This document shows, one piece after another, positions 17,727-25,756 of a stretch of DNA of 64,000 nt (position 1 is the first letter of the stretch; every line of letters begins with the position of its first letter). Both the position numbers and the translations under genes were made by a program. The stretch spans positions 186,001 to 250,000 of the forward strand of contig NZ_LMDJ01000034.1 of the NCBI RefSeq assembly GCF_001425045.1, given 5' to 3'. The notes under the pieces were generated by a model. The model did not search any database. It was not told the origin of the DNA and saw only the letters and a program-made list of their open reading frames with translations. Source of the DNA: Massilia sp. Root351 (lineage in GTDB: Bacteria; Pseudomonadota; Gammaproteobacteria; Burkholderiales; Burkholderiaceae_D).

Positions 17727-18425
17727 CTATTTGATCGGCGCGGGTGGCTGGGTGGTCGGATTCTGCTTGTTCTCCGGATTATCGGTGTTGCCGCTGGCCT
17801 TGTCCGGCACGGCGCGCGGCCGCTTGGCTGCGCTGTCGGTCTTGCTGCCCATGGCGCCGTCGGCGCCGCTGCCGGTCGCGCCCTCGCTGCCGCTGGCGCC
17901 GCTGGCAGTGCCGCTGCTGCCCTTGATGCTGGCGTTCAGCTGCGTCACATGGGTCAGGTGCTGCGCCACGGTCGGTTCCAGCTTGGCGGCCAGCGCCTTG
18001 ACATCGGCATCCTTGGCGCTGGACTGCACTTTTTGCACCAGGGCGTGGGTCTTCTTATGGTCGGCCACGCCCGCCTGGGCCAGATAGGTGCGGTCGAACG
18101 CGTCGCCGGACAGGTTGTTGAGCTTGCTGGCCATGGCCTTGTGCTTGGCGTCCGGTTCGGACGGCAAGGTCACGCCCTTGCTCTGGGCCACGCTCTGTAC
18201 CTCCTGCAGCCCCTTGGTGTGGTCGTCGATCATTTGCTGCGCGAAGGCCTTCACCTCGGTGTTCTGCGATTTCTGCAGTGCGATCTTGCCCGCTTCGATT
18301 TCCGCCATATTGCCTTGCGCCAGCTGCAGCAGCATCTGCTGGTCCGACTTGGCCAGGTTCTGCGCCTGTGCCGACAACGCGCCCAGCAGGGCAGCCGTGA
18401 TCAATGCCAGTTTTGCCTTGTTCAT
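17727..18425 (-). CDS. Exported DUF4142 protein
   Basis: A 232-residue protein with a signal peptide (cleavage likely after Ala-Gln-Ala at residue 22). Residues about 25-165 match the DUF4142 helical ferritin-like bundle: Asp-Gln-Gln-Met-Leu, then Phe-Ala-Gln-Gln-Met-Ile-Asp-Asp-His-Thr and Ala-Asp-His-Lys-Lys-Thr. The C-terminal 60 residues are Ser/Gly/Pro-rich and disordered. The family is periplasmic and often stress-induced, with no defined reaction. It is divergent from the ECF sigma operon, which suggests a shared control region at 18426-18542. Confidence 0.82.
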   Translation of the reverse strand: MNKAKLALITAALLGALSAQAQNLAKSDQQMLLQLAQGNMAEIEAGKIALQKSQNTEVKAFAQQMIDDHTKGLQEVQSVAQSKGVTLPSEPDAKHKAMASKLNNLSGDAFDRTYLAQAGVADHKKTHALVQKVQSSAKDADVKALAAKLEPTVAQHLTHVTQLNASIKGSSGTASGASGSEGATGSGADGAMGSKTDSAAKRPRAVPDKASGNTDNPENKQNPTTQPPAPIK

Positions 18426-18473
18426 GGGGATCTCCTATCCTTGAAGGTGTGGAGAGAAAATTTTACGCGCGAT

Positions 18474-18502
18474 GGAATAAAGGGGCCGCAGCTTACGTAT
18501 AC
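18474..18502 (+). promoter_or_regulatory. Candidate ECF-type promoter (GGAATAA ... CGTATAC)
   Basis: GGAATAA at 18474-18480 and CGTATAC at 18496-18502 are separated by 15 nt, about 40 nt before the ATG of the COG4315 gene. A GGAA-type -35 and a CGT-type -10 are the usual shape of ECF sigma promoters. Since an ECF sigma gene is second in this operon, self-control is a natural reading. This is inference from sequence form only. Confidence 0.4.
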
Positions 18503-18542
18503 GCAATTGTTGCACCCACTCACCCAAACCAAGGAGATATCC

Positions 18543-18899
18543 ATGAAGACCATGATCGCCATCGCCGCCCTGCTGCTCGCGGGCGGGGCAGCCCACGCGC
18601 AAGACCTGAAAAAAGACGGCGGCGTGCTTGTCACCGGTTCCGGCATGACCGTCTATACCTTTGACAAGGACACGGCCGGCAGCGGCAAGAGCGCCTGCAA
18701 CGGGCCTTGCATCCAGAACTGGCCGGCCGTGGCCGCGCCGGAGAAAGTGGCCGCCCCCTACTCGGTGGTGACGCGCGACGACGGCAGCAAGCAGCTGGCC
18801 TACAAGGGCAAGCCCCTGTACACCTTCGTCCAGGACGCCAAGGCCGGCGACCGCAGCGGCGACAACTTCAAGGACGTGTGGCACGTGGTCAAGGACTAG
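18543..18899 (+). CDS. Small exported COG4315-type protein
   Basis: A 118-residue protein with a signal peptide ending at Ala-His-Ala-Gln (residue ~20). The rest fits the secreted-repeat/COG4315 family: Met-Thr-Val-Tyr-Thr-Phe-Asp-Lys-Asp, Cys-Asn-Gly-Pro-Cys-Ile-Gln-Asn-Trp-Pro, then Gly-Lys-Pro-Leu-Tyr-Thr-Phe and a C-terminal Trp-His-Val-Val. The two cysteines five positions apart probably form a disulfide in the periplasm. Family function is unknown. An AAGGAG Shine-Dalgarno precedes the start. It heads the sigma / anti-sigma operon with a 38-nt gap to the sigma gene. Confidence 0.85.
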   Translation: MKTMIAIAALLLAGGAAHAQDLKKDGGVLVTGSGMTVYTFDKDTAGSGKSACNGPCIQNWPAVAAPEKVAAPYSVVTRDDGSKQLAYKGKPLYTFVQDAKAGDRSGDNFKDVWHVVKD

Positions 18900-18937
18900 G
18901 CGCCAAGCCGCACAGCCGCTCAACCACGCCCGCCATC

Positions 18938-19444
18938 ATGCAAGACGACAGCGCCAGCCTCACCGCCTGCATCCCGCGCCTGCGCCGCTACGCGCGCGCG
19001 CTGCTGGGCGACCGCGCCGGCGCCGACGACCTGGTGCAGGACACCATGGAGCGCGGCTGGCACAAGCTGCCGTCCTGGCGGCGCGGCGGCGACATGCGGG
19101 CCTGGCTGTTCGGCATCATGCACAACCTGCATGTGGACCGGCTGCGCCAGCCGGCGCTGCACACGGTGGAGCTGAGCGAGGAGCTGCAGGGCTCGCTCAG
19201 CGCGCCGGCCGCCGGCGACCGCCTGGAAATCCGCGACATGCAGGCCGCGCTGCAACTGCTGCCGGCCGAGCAGCGCGAAGTGCTGCTGCTGGTGGCGCTG
19301 GAAGACATGAGCTACGAGGAAGTGGCCGCCGTCCTGAACATTCCACCCGGCACCGTGATGTCGCGCCTGTCGCGCGCGCGCGAACGGCTGCGGCTGCTGA
19401 TGCTGGGCCAGGCGCCGATCTCAACGTTGAAGGTGGTGAAATGA
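18938..19444 (+). CDS. ECF RNA polymerase sigma factor
   Basis: A 168-residue sigma-70 family protein with only regions 2 and 4, as in ECF factors. Region 2 shows Ala-Asp-Asp-Leu-Val-Gln-Asp-Thr and Met-Arg-Ala-Trp-Leu-Phe-Gly-Ile. Region 4 shows Leu-Pro-Ala-Glu-Gln-Arg-Glu-Val and the helix-turn-helix Tyr-Glu-Glu-Val-Ala...Gly-Thr-Val-Met-Ser-Arg-Leu-Ser-Arg-Ala. It directs RNA polymerase to a small regulon once freed from its anti-sigma, which is encoded 10 nt downstream. Confidence 0.93.
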   Translation: MQDDSASLTACIPRLRRYARALLGDRAGADDLVQDTMERGWHKLPSWRRGGDMRAWLFGIMHNLHVDRLRQPALHTVELSEELQGSLSAPAAGDRLEIRDMQAALQLLPAEQREVLLLVALEDMSYEEVAAVLNIPPGTVMSRLSRARERLRLLMLGQAPISTLKVVK

Positions 19445-19454
19445 GGGCCTTGCC

Positions 19455-20291
19455 ATGAATCCGGTCACCGAAGCCGAACTGCAGGCCTGGGTGGACGGCC
19501 GCCTGGCGCAGGAGCGCCGCGCCGACATCGACCGCTACCTGGAGCACCACCCGCAGGAGGCCGCGCGCTTGCGCGCCTACCGCCAGCAGAACGTGGCGCT
19601 GCGCTCGCTGTACAGCCCGGTGCTGGACGAAGCCATTCCACGCGGCATGCTGCGTCCGCGCGGCTGGCAGCGCTACGGCTGGCCGCTGCGGCGCTACGCG
19701 GCCAGCGTGGCGCTGATGCTGTCGAGTGCGGCGCTCGGCTGGGTGGCGCACGGCAGCTTCGGCGGGCAGCCGGGCACCGCTGACAGCGACCTGGCCCGCG
19801 CCGCGGCTGCGGACCCGCGCGGCGCGGCCGGCGGCGGCCTGGCAACGGAGGCACGCGGCAGCGCGGCGCTGGCGCACCGCGCCGCGCTGGCGCACCGCGT
19901 GTACGCGCCCGAAGTGCGGCATCCGGTGGAAGTGGGCGCGGACCAGCAGGAACACCTGGTGGCCTGGCTGTCGAAACGGCTGGGCACGCCGCTGCATCCG
20001 CCCCGGCTGGCGCCGCTGGGCTACGAACTGGTGGGCGGCAGGCTGCTGCCGGGCGATAACGGCCCGGTGGCGCAATTCATGTACACCGACGCCAGCGGAC
20101 AGCGGCTGACCCTGTACGTGTCCTCGGGACAGGCAGGCAGCCGCGACACCGGGTTCCGCTACGCCAGGGATGGCGCGCTCAGTGTGTTTTACTGGATAGA
20201 TGGCAGCTACGGATACGCGCTCTCGGGCGCGCTGGGGAAGGCCGAGCTGTCGCAGATCGCCAACGCGGTCTACGAACAGCTGCAGCCTTGA
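19455..20291 (+). CDS. Transmembrane anti-sigma factor
   Basis: A 278-residue protein. The N-terminal ~75 residues form the sigma-binding helical domain (Glu-Leu-Gln-Ala-Trp-Val-Asp-Gly-Arg-Leu). It lacks the His-x3-Cys-x2-Cys of zinc anti-sigma factors: no cysteine is seen there. A single transmembrane helix lies at about residues 78-98 (Ala-Ser-Val-Ala-Leu-Met-Leu-Ser-Ser-Ala-Ala-Leu-Gly). The remaining ~175 residues are periplasmic and would sense the signal. It is co-transcribed with the sigma gene. Confidence 0.85.
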   Translation: MNPVTEAELQAWVDGRLAQERRADIDRYLEHHPQEAARLRAYRQQNVALRSLYSPVLDEAIPRGMLRPRGWQRYGWPLRRYAASVALMLSSAALGWVAHGSFGGQPGTADSDLARAAAADPRGAAGGGLATEARGSAALAHRAALAHRVYAPEVRHPVEVGADQQEHLVAWLSKRLGTPLHPPRLAPLGYELVGGRLLPGDNGPVAQFMYTDASGQRLTLYVSSGQAGSRDTGFRYARDGALSVFYWIDGSYGYALSGALGKAELSQIANAVYEQLQP

Positions 20292-20308
20292 ACTACGGCG
20301 ATGAAGGG

Positions 20309-20806
20309 TTACTGGACGCCGCGCCGGCCCATGTCGTCCAGGCGCATGCGCATCAATTCATTGGCGGCGGGGCCCGGCGCGAACATGTAGTCCTCGTCGT
20401 TGATGGCCAGTCCGGTGCGCGCGTCGACCAGCACCTGGTCGGCAGGCTTGCCGGTTTCACGGCTCACCACCAGCAGGCTGGCGCCTTCCGGTGCCAGGTG
20501 GTCGTTGCCCCAGGCCACGAAGGCCAGCAGCACAGGCTTGAAATCGCGCCCGGCCTTGGTCAGCACGTACTCGTAGCGGGGCGGACGGGCGCTGTACTGG
20601 CGGCGCTCCATCAGGCCGCCTTCGACCAGGCCAGCCAGGCGGCGGGTCAGCATATTGGGGGCGATTTTGAGGCTTTTTTCGAACTCGTCGAAACGGGTCA
20701 GCCCATAGAATGCATCGCGCAGGATGAGGATGCTCCACCACTCGCCCACTTTGCCCAGGCTGCGGGCGATCGGGCATGGCATACGTCCAAAGTCAGTGTG
20801 TTTCAT
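20309..20806 (-). CDS. HxlR-family winged-helix regulator
   Basis: A 165-residue protein starting at an ATG with a GGAG Shine-Dalgarno 7 nt upstream. The N-terminal 100 residues carry HxlR hallmarks: Cys-Pro-Ile-Ala-Arg-Ser-Leu near the start, Gly-Glu-Trp-Trp-Ser-Ile-Leu-Ile-Leu-Arg-Asp, Arg-Phe-Asp-Glu-Phe, and Asn-Met-Leu-Thr-Arg-Arg-Leu in the recognition helix. The extra C-terminal ~60 residues are unusual for the short form. Cys11 could be a redox or electrophile sensor, as in some relatives. It ends 17 nt from the convergent anti-sigma gene. No obvious target gene is divergent from it. Confidence 0.88.
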   Translation of the reverse strand: MKHTDFGRMPCPIARSLGKVGEWWSILILRDAFYGLTRFDEFEKSLKIAPNMLTRRLAGLVEGGLMERRQYSARPPRYEYVLTKAGRDFKPVLLAFVAWGNDHLAPEGASLLVVSRETGKPADQVLVDARTGLAINDEDYMFAPGPAANELMRMRLDDMGRRGVQ

Positions 20807-21131
20807 TTTGCAACTCCTTCGATCAAGATTAGTCTGAAAACTAAAAGTCACATTCCGCGACCAACTGGCCAGCAAGAACTTCGCTAACTTGCATCTTGGG
20901 TGCTGCATGCACCTTCTTTTTCCATGTACTGAGAGTGAACTCATGATAACCAAGTTTATGAGCCGACATTTGGTTGCATCGGCTCAACACCCGATTCAAT
21001 TATTGTCTATCCTGAGAAACTACGCTTTTGCTAGACGCGACAGATGTTTTGCACGCGGAGAAATCTATTAAAAAAATTTAAAAGATAGGCATAATACGCA
21101 ACAGCGGTAGCTCCAACCTGACCAGCCGACC
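20807..21131. other. AT-rich intergenic region between divergent regulators
   Basis: 325 nt between the hxlR-like and REC-AraC genes. It is clearly richer in A/T than the genes around it. It should hold both promoters; a GCATAAT just before 21100 could be the -10 of the REC-AraC gene. A 60-codon open frame at 20889-21071 has no Shine-Dalgarno and no family signal, so I do not call it. Confidence 0.6.
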
Positions 21132-21941
21132 ATGTATTTAACCAGCGACGCCAATGTACGCAGCATCCTGATCGTGGACGATTCCGCGTTCGAACAGCGC
21201 ATGCTGGTCGATCTGCTGAGCGAGCTGCCCTATCGGGTGTCGGTGGCGTTCAACGGCATGCAGGGCTATCAACTGGCGCTGGCCAACCAGCCCGACCTGA
21301 TCCTGCTGGACGTGCGCATGCCCAATATGGACGGCTACACCTGCTGCCGCCTGCTCAAGGCCAATCCGGCCACCTACGACATCCCGGTGATTTTCCTCAG
21401 CGGCGCCGACGCCGCCGAAGACCGCATCATGGGCCTGTCGATCGGCGGCGTCGATTACGTATCCAAGCCGTTCACGCCGGGCGAACTGGCCGCGCGCATC
21501 CACGTGCACCTGAACCTGATGCGGCGCACGCGCGGCGAGCCCGAGCCGGAACCGGCAGCCGCCGTGCAGCTCCCTGCGCCGCAGCCCGACCCGGACGCGG
21601 TGATCGTCAACGCCGCCAAGCGCCTCATTTCCGACAACCTGAGCGCCCTGCCCAGCCTGGCCGAGATCGCGCGCAGCGTGGGCACCTACCGCGAAAAGCT
21701 GTCGCAGCTGTTCCGCGAGCAGACCGGCATGACGGTGTTCGCCTTCATCCGCGAAGAGCGCATCGCGCGCGGCGTGCAGCTGTTGCGCGAGACCGACATC
21801 GATGTCCAGGACATCGCGCTGCTGATCGGCTTTAACAACGCCGGCAACTTCGCCACCGCCTTCCGCGAACGCATGGGTGTCACCCCCAGCGCTTTCCGCC
21901 AGGGCCAGGGGCAGGACCACAACCAGGATCAGAAGCAGTAG
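21132..21941 (+). CDS. Response regulator with AraC-type DNA-binding domain
   Basis: A 269-residue protein. Residues 10-130 are a receiver domain with Asp17-Asp18, phospho-acceptor Asp60 (Leu-Leu-Asp-Val-Arg-Met-Pro) and Lys112. A Pro-rich linker follows. Residues about 160-255 are an AraC/XylS double helix-turn-helix with the second-helix signature Asp-Ile-Ala-Leu-Leu-Ile-Gly-Phe...Asn-Phe-Ala-Thr-Ala-Phe-Arg. No kinase gene is adjacent, so it is an orphan. It converges with the TonB receptor gene with one base between their ends. Confidence 0.92.
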   Translation: MYLTSDANVRSILIVDDSAFEQRMLVDLLSELPYRVSVAFNGMQGYQLALANQPDLILLDVRMPNMDGYTCCRLLKANPATYDIPVIFLSGADAAEDRIMGLSIGGVDYVSKPFTPGELAARIHVHLNLMRRTRGEPEPEPAAAVQLPAPQPDPDAVIVNAAKRLISDNLSALPSLAEIARSVGTYREKLSQLFREQTGMTVFAFIREERIARGVQLLRETDIDVQDIALLIGFNNAGNFATAFRERMGVTPSAFRQGQGQDHNQDQKQ

Positions 21942-21942
21942 C

Positions 21943-24498
21943 TCAGAACTTGTAATTCAGCTTCACCGCCGCGGTGCGGCCGCGCGGGTCGGCCTGGGTG
22001 AAATCGAAGAACGCCGTCGACGAATCCCACGACGGCCGCTTGTCCCCCAGGTTGTGCACGATGAAGCTCACCGTCGCCGCCGGCGTCAGCTTCCACGCCA
22101 CGTTCGCATCCAGCGTGCCGACCGGCCTCACGCGCTCGTTTTCGCGCGTGGTCTGGCCGTAGCCGTCCACATAGTTCCAGGTCAGCGTGCTGGCCCAGGC
22201 GCCGATATCCCAGGTGGCGCTGGTGACGCCGCGCCATTTCGGGATGGAGCCGAAGTAGTTGTTGCCGGCGCCGTTGGTGAGCGGCTCGCCCAGCGCCAGC
22301 GGCGCCTCGAACTTGAACACATGGCTCAGCTGCGCGTTCAGCGCCAGCTTGCCCCATTGCTGCAGGCCGATGCGGTGGCGCAGGTCGATGTCGATACCCG
22401 ACACCAGGCGGTCGCCCTGGTTGGCGTACTGGCGGTACAGGGTCTGGATGCGGCCCTGCGCATCGCGCACCACTTTTTCCGGCGCGGCCTTTTCGTTGGC
22501 GATGATGTTGTCCGCGCTTTCGGTGTCGATCACGCCCTTGGTGCGGATGCGGTAGTAGTCCACGCCCACGCTGCTGTCGGCGCTGGGCGCGATCACCAGG
22601 CCCAGGTTCAGGTTGCCCGAACGCTCGGGACGCAGCGCGGCGTTGGCGATGGTGAGGTTGGTCACGCCGCGCGCCTGGGTCGGCGTGATGGGGTCGCGCG
22701 GGTCGATCACGCTGCCGTAGCTGACCGAGGTGGAGCTGGTAATCTCCGGCAGCGACGGCGCGCGGAAGCCGCGCGACACGGTGCCGCGCAACAGCAGCCA
22801 CTGGGCGGCCTGGTAGCGCACGCTGGCCTTGGGCGAGAAGGCCGAGCCGAAGTCGCTGTAGCGGTCGGCGCGCCCGGCCAGGTTCAGGTTCAGGTCCTTG
22901 ACGACCGGCACGTTGAACTCGGCGAACAGCGCGGCCACGTCGCGCTTGCCCTGGATAATGTTGATGGCCGGGCGCAGCTCGGTGCCGCTCAGCACGGCGG
23001 CCGAGGTCTGCGAGTCCATCGCCTCGCGGCGCCACTGCGCGCCGAAGGCGAAACCCAGCGGCCCGGCCGGCAGCTCGGCCAGTTCCTTCGAGGCGTTGAA
23101 GTCCACCGTGGCCAGGGTCGATTCGGCCGGGCGCAAGGTCGACAGGCGCAGGCGCTTGCGCACCGCCTCGCTGTTCTTCGACTGGTCGGCAAAGTTGTAG
23201 CTGCCCTCGGCCAGCACCTTCTCGAATTCGTAGCGGTTGACGAAGTTGTTCACGGTTTCTTCCAGCGCGCTGCCGGAGCGGCCCACCGAGGCATCGTAGT
23301 CCCAGCCTGCCAGCGAGCCTTTCACGCCGGCCAGCGCGCGGAAGAAGTCCACGCTGTCGCGCTTGGTGCGCGCGCCCAGGTCGAACAGGGTGGCGGTGAA
23401 CGGCAGCGGCGTGGCGCCCGGATTGTTCGGGTGGCCCACCGGCAGCAGCACGCTGATGTTGTCCAGTTGCTGCCTGGCGTTGTTCCACGCGCGCAGGCCG
23501 CTGCCCACCGTCAGCGGGGCGCCGAAGGTCTGGTCGGCGCGCGAGTGGCCGTACAGCAGGTCGGCGTAGGCTTCGGTGTCGTCGTTCAGTTTCAGCGTGC
23601 CGCGCAGCGAGGAATGGATGCGGCTGATGGCCGGGATCAGCGTCTTGAACTGCGCGTTGTTATACGCCTGCACGGTGCCGCCCTTGCCCGGGGTGATGGC
23701 GCCGTACGGCTGCAGCTGCAGCGGGCCTTGCTGGCCGCCGAGCAGGCGCGTCGGATCGTTGTTCAGGTAGTTGGCCGGCACCCAGGCCAGCGCGCCATTG
23801 GCGTTGCCGCGAAAATCGCTGCCGGCCATCCACGCCACCTGGTCCTGCTGCAGCCGGTCGCGCTGCTGCGCGTCCAGCGAGAACACCACGCTGTAGCCGT
23901 CCTTGGCCAGGCTGCCGACGCCGGTCTGCAGCGCCGCGCTCTTCTCGGACTGGCCGGTGCCCTCGGTCGAGCTGCCGTACTGCGCGCTCAGTTCCGTGCC
24001 CTTGAATTCCTTGTACAGGATGATGTTGACCACGCCGGCCACCGCGTCCGAGCCGTACACCGACGACGCGCCGTCCTTCAGCACTTCGATGCGCTGCACC
24101 GCCGCCATCGGCAGGCTGTTCAGGTCGACGAACACTTCCTGCAGGTCCTGCGCCGTGGCGTAAGGGCTCACGCGCTTGCCGTTCACCAGGATCAGCGTGT
24201 TCTTCTGGCCGATGCCGCGCAGCGACAGGCCCGCCGTGCCGGCCGAGAAGCTGCCGGTGTACTGCTCGTTGTAGCTGTTGCCGCTGTTGGCCGAGATCGA
24301 GCGGATCACGTCGGCGATGCTGGCCTTGCCGCTGGCGGCGATTTCCCTGGCGCTGATGACCTGGACCGCGCTGGCGCCCTCTTTCTGCGTGGTGCGGATA
24401 TTGGAACCGGTGACGATGACCCGCTCCAGTTCCTGCGCAGCGGCGAAGGATGGGAAGGCCGCGGCGACGGCGAGCGAGATGGCTAAAGGTTTGAACAT
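21943..24498 (-). CDS. TonB-dependent outer-membrane receptor
   Basis: An 851-residue protein starting at the ATG at 24496-24498, with a GAGG Shine-Dalgarno. The signal peptide (residues 1-21) ends at Phe-Ala-Ala-Ala. A plug domain follows: Glu-Arg-Val-Ile-Val-Thr-Gly-Ser-Asn-Ile as the TonB-box region, and Leu-Ile-Leu-Val-Asn-Gly-Lys-Arg-Val. The 22-strand barrel ends in Leu-Asn-Tyr-Lys-Phe, the expected C-terminal aromatic. It takes up an unknown ligand across the outer membrane. The upstream region carries a Cys/Met-rich mini-ORF and two hairpins, so expression may be controlled by attenuation. No transport partner gene lies next to it. Confidence 0.9.
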   Translation of the reverse strand: MFKPLAISLAVAAAFPSFAAAQELERVIVTGSNIRTTQKEGASAVQVISAREIAASGKASIADVIRSISANSGNSYNEQYTGSFSAGTAGLSLRGIGQKNTLILVNGKRVSPYATAQDLQEVFVDLNSLPMAAVQRIEVLKDGASSVYGSDAVAGVVNIILYKEFKGTELSAQYGSSTEGTGQSEKSAALQTGVGSLAKDGYSVVFSLDAQQRDRLQQDQVAWMAGSDFRGNANGALAWVPANYLNNDPTRLLGGQQGPLQLQPYGAITPGKGGTVQAYNNAQFKTLIPAISRIHSSLRGTLKLNDDTEAYADLLYGHSRADQTFGAPLTVGSGLRAWNNARQQLDNISVLLPVGHPNNPGATPLPFTATLFDLGARTKRDSVDFFRALAGVKGSLAGWDYDASVGRSGSALEETVNNFVNRYEFEKVLAEGSYNFADQSKNSEAVRKRLRLSTLRPAESTLATVDFNASKELAELPAGPLGFAFGAQWRREAMDSQTSAAVLSGTELRPAINIIQGKRDVAALFAEFNVPVVKDLNLNLAGRADRYSDFGSAFSPKASVRYQAAQWLLLRGTVSRGFRAPSLPEITSSTSVSYGSVIDPRDPITPTQARGVTNLTIANAALRPERSGNLNLGLVIAPSADSSVGVDYYRIRTKGVIDTESADNIIANEKAAPEKVVRDAQGRIQTLYRQYANQGDRLVSGIDIDLRHRIGLQQWGKLALNAQLSHVFKFEAPLALGEPLTNGAGNNYFGSIPKWRGVTSATWDIGAWASTLTWNYVDGYGQTTRENERVRPVGTLDANVAWKLTPAATVSFIVHNLGDKRPSWDSSTAFFDFTQADPRGRTAAVKLNYKF

Positions 24499-24530
24499 GG
24501 GTTTCCTCTTGGGTGGGAATGGAACGGCGG

Positions 24531-24593
24531 CCCCGGTCCGCATAAGACCGGGGTAAGCGCAGCCATCCCGGCCTGGTGGGCCGGAACGGGATG
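24531..24593 (-). promoter_or_regulatory. Two successive hairpins in the TonB-receptor leader
   Basis: Hairpin A: perfect 8-nt arms CCCCGGTC (24531-24538) and GACCGGGG (24546-24553) with a 7-nt loop. Hairpin B: arms CATCCCG (24564-24570) and CGGGATG (24587-24593), enclosing an alternative CCGGCC/GGCCGG pairing (24568-24584). They lie between the mini-ORF stop (24632) and the receptor start (24498), where an attenuator would be expected. Neither is followed by a U-tract, so control could act on translation or through Rho. Confidence 0.5.
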
Positions 24594-24631
24594 CAGCAAG
24601 GCTTGGTGTTTTAGAGCGGGCTTGGCGCGGA

Positions 24632-24727
24632 CTAGCGCGAGGCGGCGCGGCACATGCACTGGGCCATGCAGAGCATGTACAGCACGTGGCGGCTTGGGAC
24701 GATGGGCAGCGGAGCGAAACGGAACAT
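24632..24727 (-). CDS. Candidate Cys/Met-rich leader peptide (31 aa) upstream of the TonB receptor
   Basis: An ATG at 24725-24727 opens a 31-codon frame ending in TAG. Residues 18-27 are Met-Leu-Cys-Met-Ala-Gln-Cys-Met-Cys-Arg: three Cys and three Met within ten codons, close to the stop. Such clusters are the mark of leader peptides that sense charged-tRNA supply. A TATAGT -10-like box lies 34 nt upstream and two strong hairpins lie downstream. No Shine-Dalgarno is clear, which weakens the call. If real, it would tie the receptor to sulfur amino acid status. This is my inference; I cannot name a described family. Confidence 0.45.
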   Translation of the reverse strand: MFRFAPLPIVPSRHVLYMLCMAQCMCRAASR

Positions 24728-24760
24728 AAACGGGATCAATCGGGTGGTGCGGAAGTAAGC

Positions 24761-24766
24761 ACTATA
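24761..24766 (-). promoter_or_regulatory. Likely -10 box for the TonB-receptor leader
   Basis: On the minus strand the bases read TATAGT. Transcription would begin near 24754, about 27 nt before the mini-ORF start and 255 nt before the receptor start. The -35 region (TTCTAT with a 17-nt spacer) is poor, which would fit an activator-dependent promoter. The rest of the 347-nt gap to 24845 shows nothing else I can name. Confidence 0.4.
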
Positions 24767-24845
24767 CCGGCGCAGTTTCCAGGATAGAACGAATTAAAAC
24801 TGCATAGCTTATTCAGCCTGGATATATGACTGGCCGGCGCGCCCG

Positions 24846-25682
24846 CTAGCGCCTGCCCACCGCAGGCTGCGAATCGAGCCGCAAGTCCTTGCGCACGCCG
24901 GCTTCCATCAGTGCTGCGGGAGCGAAGCGGCGCAGGAAGCGCAGGCGGCCGGCCAGCGCGCCCGAGGTGTAGCGCACTTTCGGCGCAGCCGCGAGCGCCA
25001 CCCGCAGCACGGTGTCCGCCACCACGCCGGGGCCGTCCGCGCCCGCCACGGCTTGCTTGACGCGCCGGTCCAGTCCCGCGCGCAGCGCGCGGTATTCGTC
25101 CAGCGCCTCGTCGGGCTGGATCTGATTGGCGTCGAAGCCGGAGTTGATGTAGGCCGGCTGCACCAGCGACACGCGGATGCCCTGCGTGCGCAACTCCTGG
25201 TCCAGCGATTCCGAATAGCCTTCCATGGCGTGCTTGCTGGCCGAGTACAGCGCCATATAGGGCATGGGCACAAAGCCCAGCACCGAGCTGATATTGATGA
25301 TGCGCCCGCTGCCCCGCTGCCGCATGTGCGGCAGCACGGCGCGCACCATGCGCACCATGCCGAAGAAATTGGTGTCGAAGAGGGACTGCGCCAGCCGCAT
25401 CGAACTTTCCTGGGCTGCGGCCGGCGCCACGCCGAAGCCGGCGTTGTTGACCAGCAGGTCGATGCGGCCTTCCCGCTGCAGCACCTGGCTGACTGCCGCC
25501 TGCACCGACTCGTCGCTGGTCACGTCCAGCGCCAGCATCTCGAAGCCGCGCCGGCCTTGCATCCCTTGCGCGCCACGGCGGCTGGTGCCGTATACCTTGT
25601 AGCCGGCACGCGCCAGCCGCTCGGCGGCGGCCTGGCCGATACCCGACGAGGCGCCGGTGACGATTGCAATTTTGCTGTCCAT
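24846..25682 (-). CDS. Short-chain dehydrogenase/reductase
   Basis: A 278-residue classical SDR from the ATG at 25680-25682, with GGAG 7 nt upstream. The Rossmann motif Thr-Gly-Ala-Ser-Ser-Gly-Ile-Gly is at residues 10-17, Asn-Asn-Ala-Gly at about 80, the catalytic Ser at Ile-Asn-Ile-Ser-Ser, and the Tyr-Ser-Ala-Ser-Lys catalytic pair at about 150. It oxidises or reduces an unknown alcohol/ketone with NAD(P)H. A palindrome in its promoter is nearly the same as one at the start of the TetR gene just upstream, so it is a probable TetR target. Confidence 0.9.
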   Translation of the reverse strand: MDSKIAIVTGASSGIGQAAAERLARAGYKVYGTSRRGAQGMQGRRGFEMLALDVTSDESVQAAVSQVLQREGRIDLLVNNAGFGVAPAAAQESSMRLAQSLFDTNFFGMVRMVRAVLPHMRQRGSGRIINISSVLGFVPMPYMALYSASKHAMEGYSESLDQELRTQGIRVSLVQPAYINSGFDANQIQPDEALDEYRALRAGLDRRVKQAVAGADGPGVVADTVLRVALAAAPKVRYTSGALAGRLRFLRRFAPAALMEAGVRKDLRLDSQPAVGRR

Positions 25683-25694
25683 TTCACTTCTCCA

Positions 25695-25710
25695 TATGAC
25701 GATCATCATA
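25695..25710. promoter_or_regulatory. Candidate TetR operator before the SDR gene
   Basis: TATGACGATCATCATA is a 16-bp palindrome with one mismatched pair. It lies 13 nt before the SDR start and matches 13 of 16 positions of the palindrome at 26372-26387. A second inverted repeat (ATCATCA / TGATGAT at 25702-25718) overlaps it. Confidence 0.5.
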
Positions 25711-25720
25711 TTGATGATAC

Positions 25721-25751
25721 AAAAAAAGCCCGGGGCGCGCAGCCGCCGGGC
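25721..25751 (-). terminator. Rho-independent terminator of the TetR gene
   Basis: On the minus strand a GCCCGG...CCGGGC stem is followed by seven T residues. It lies just after the TetR stop at 25757 and separates that gene from the SDR gene, which therefore needs its own promoter. Confidence 0.8.
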
Positions 25752-25756
25752 CGGCC

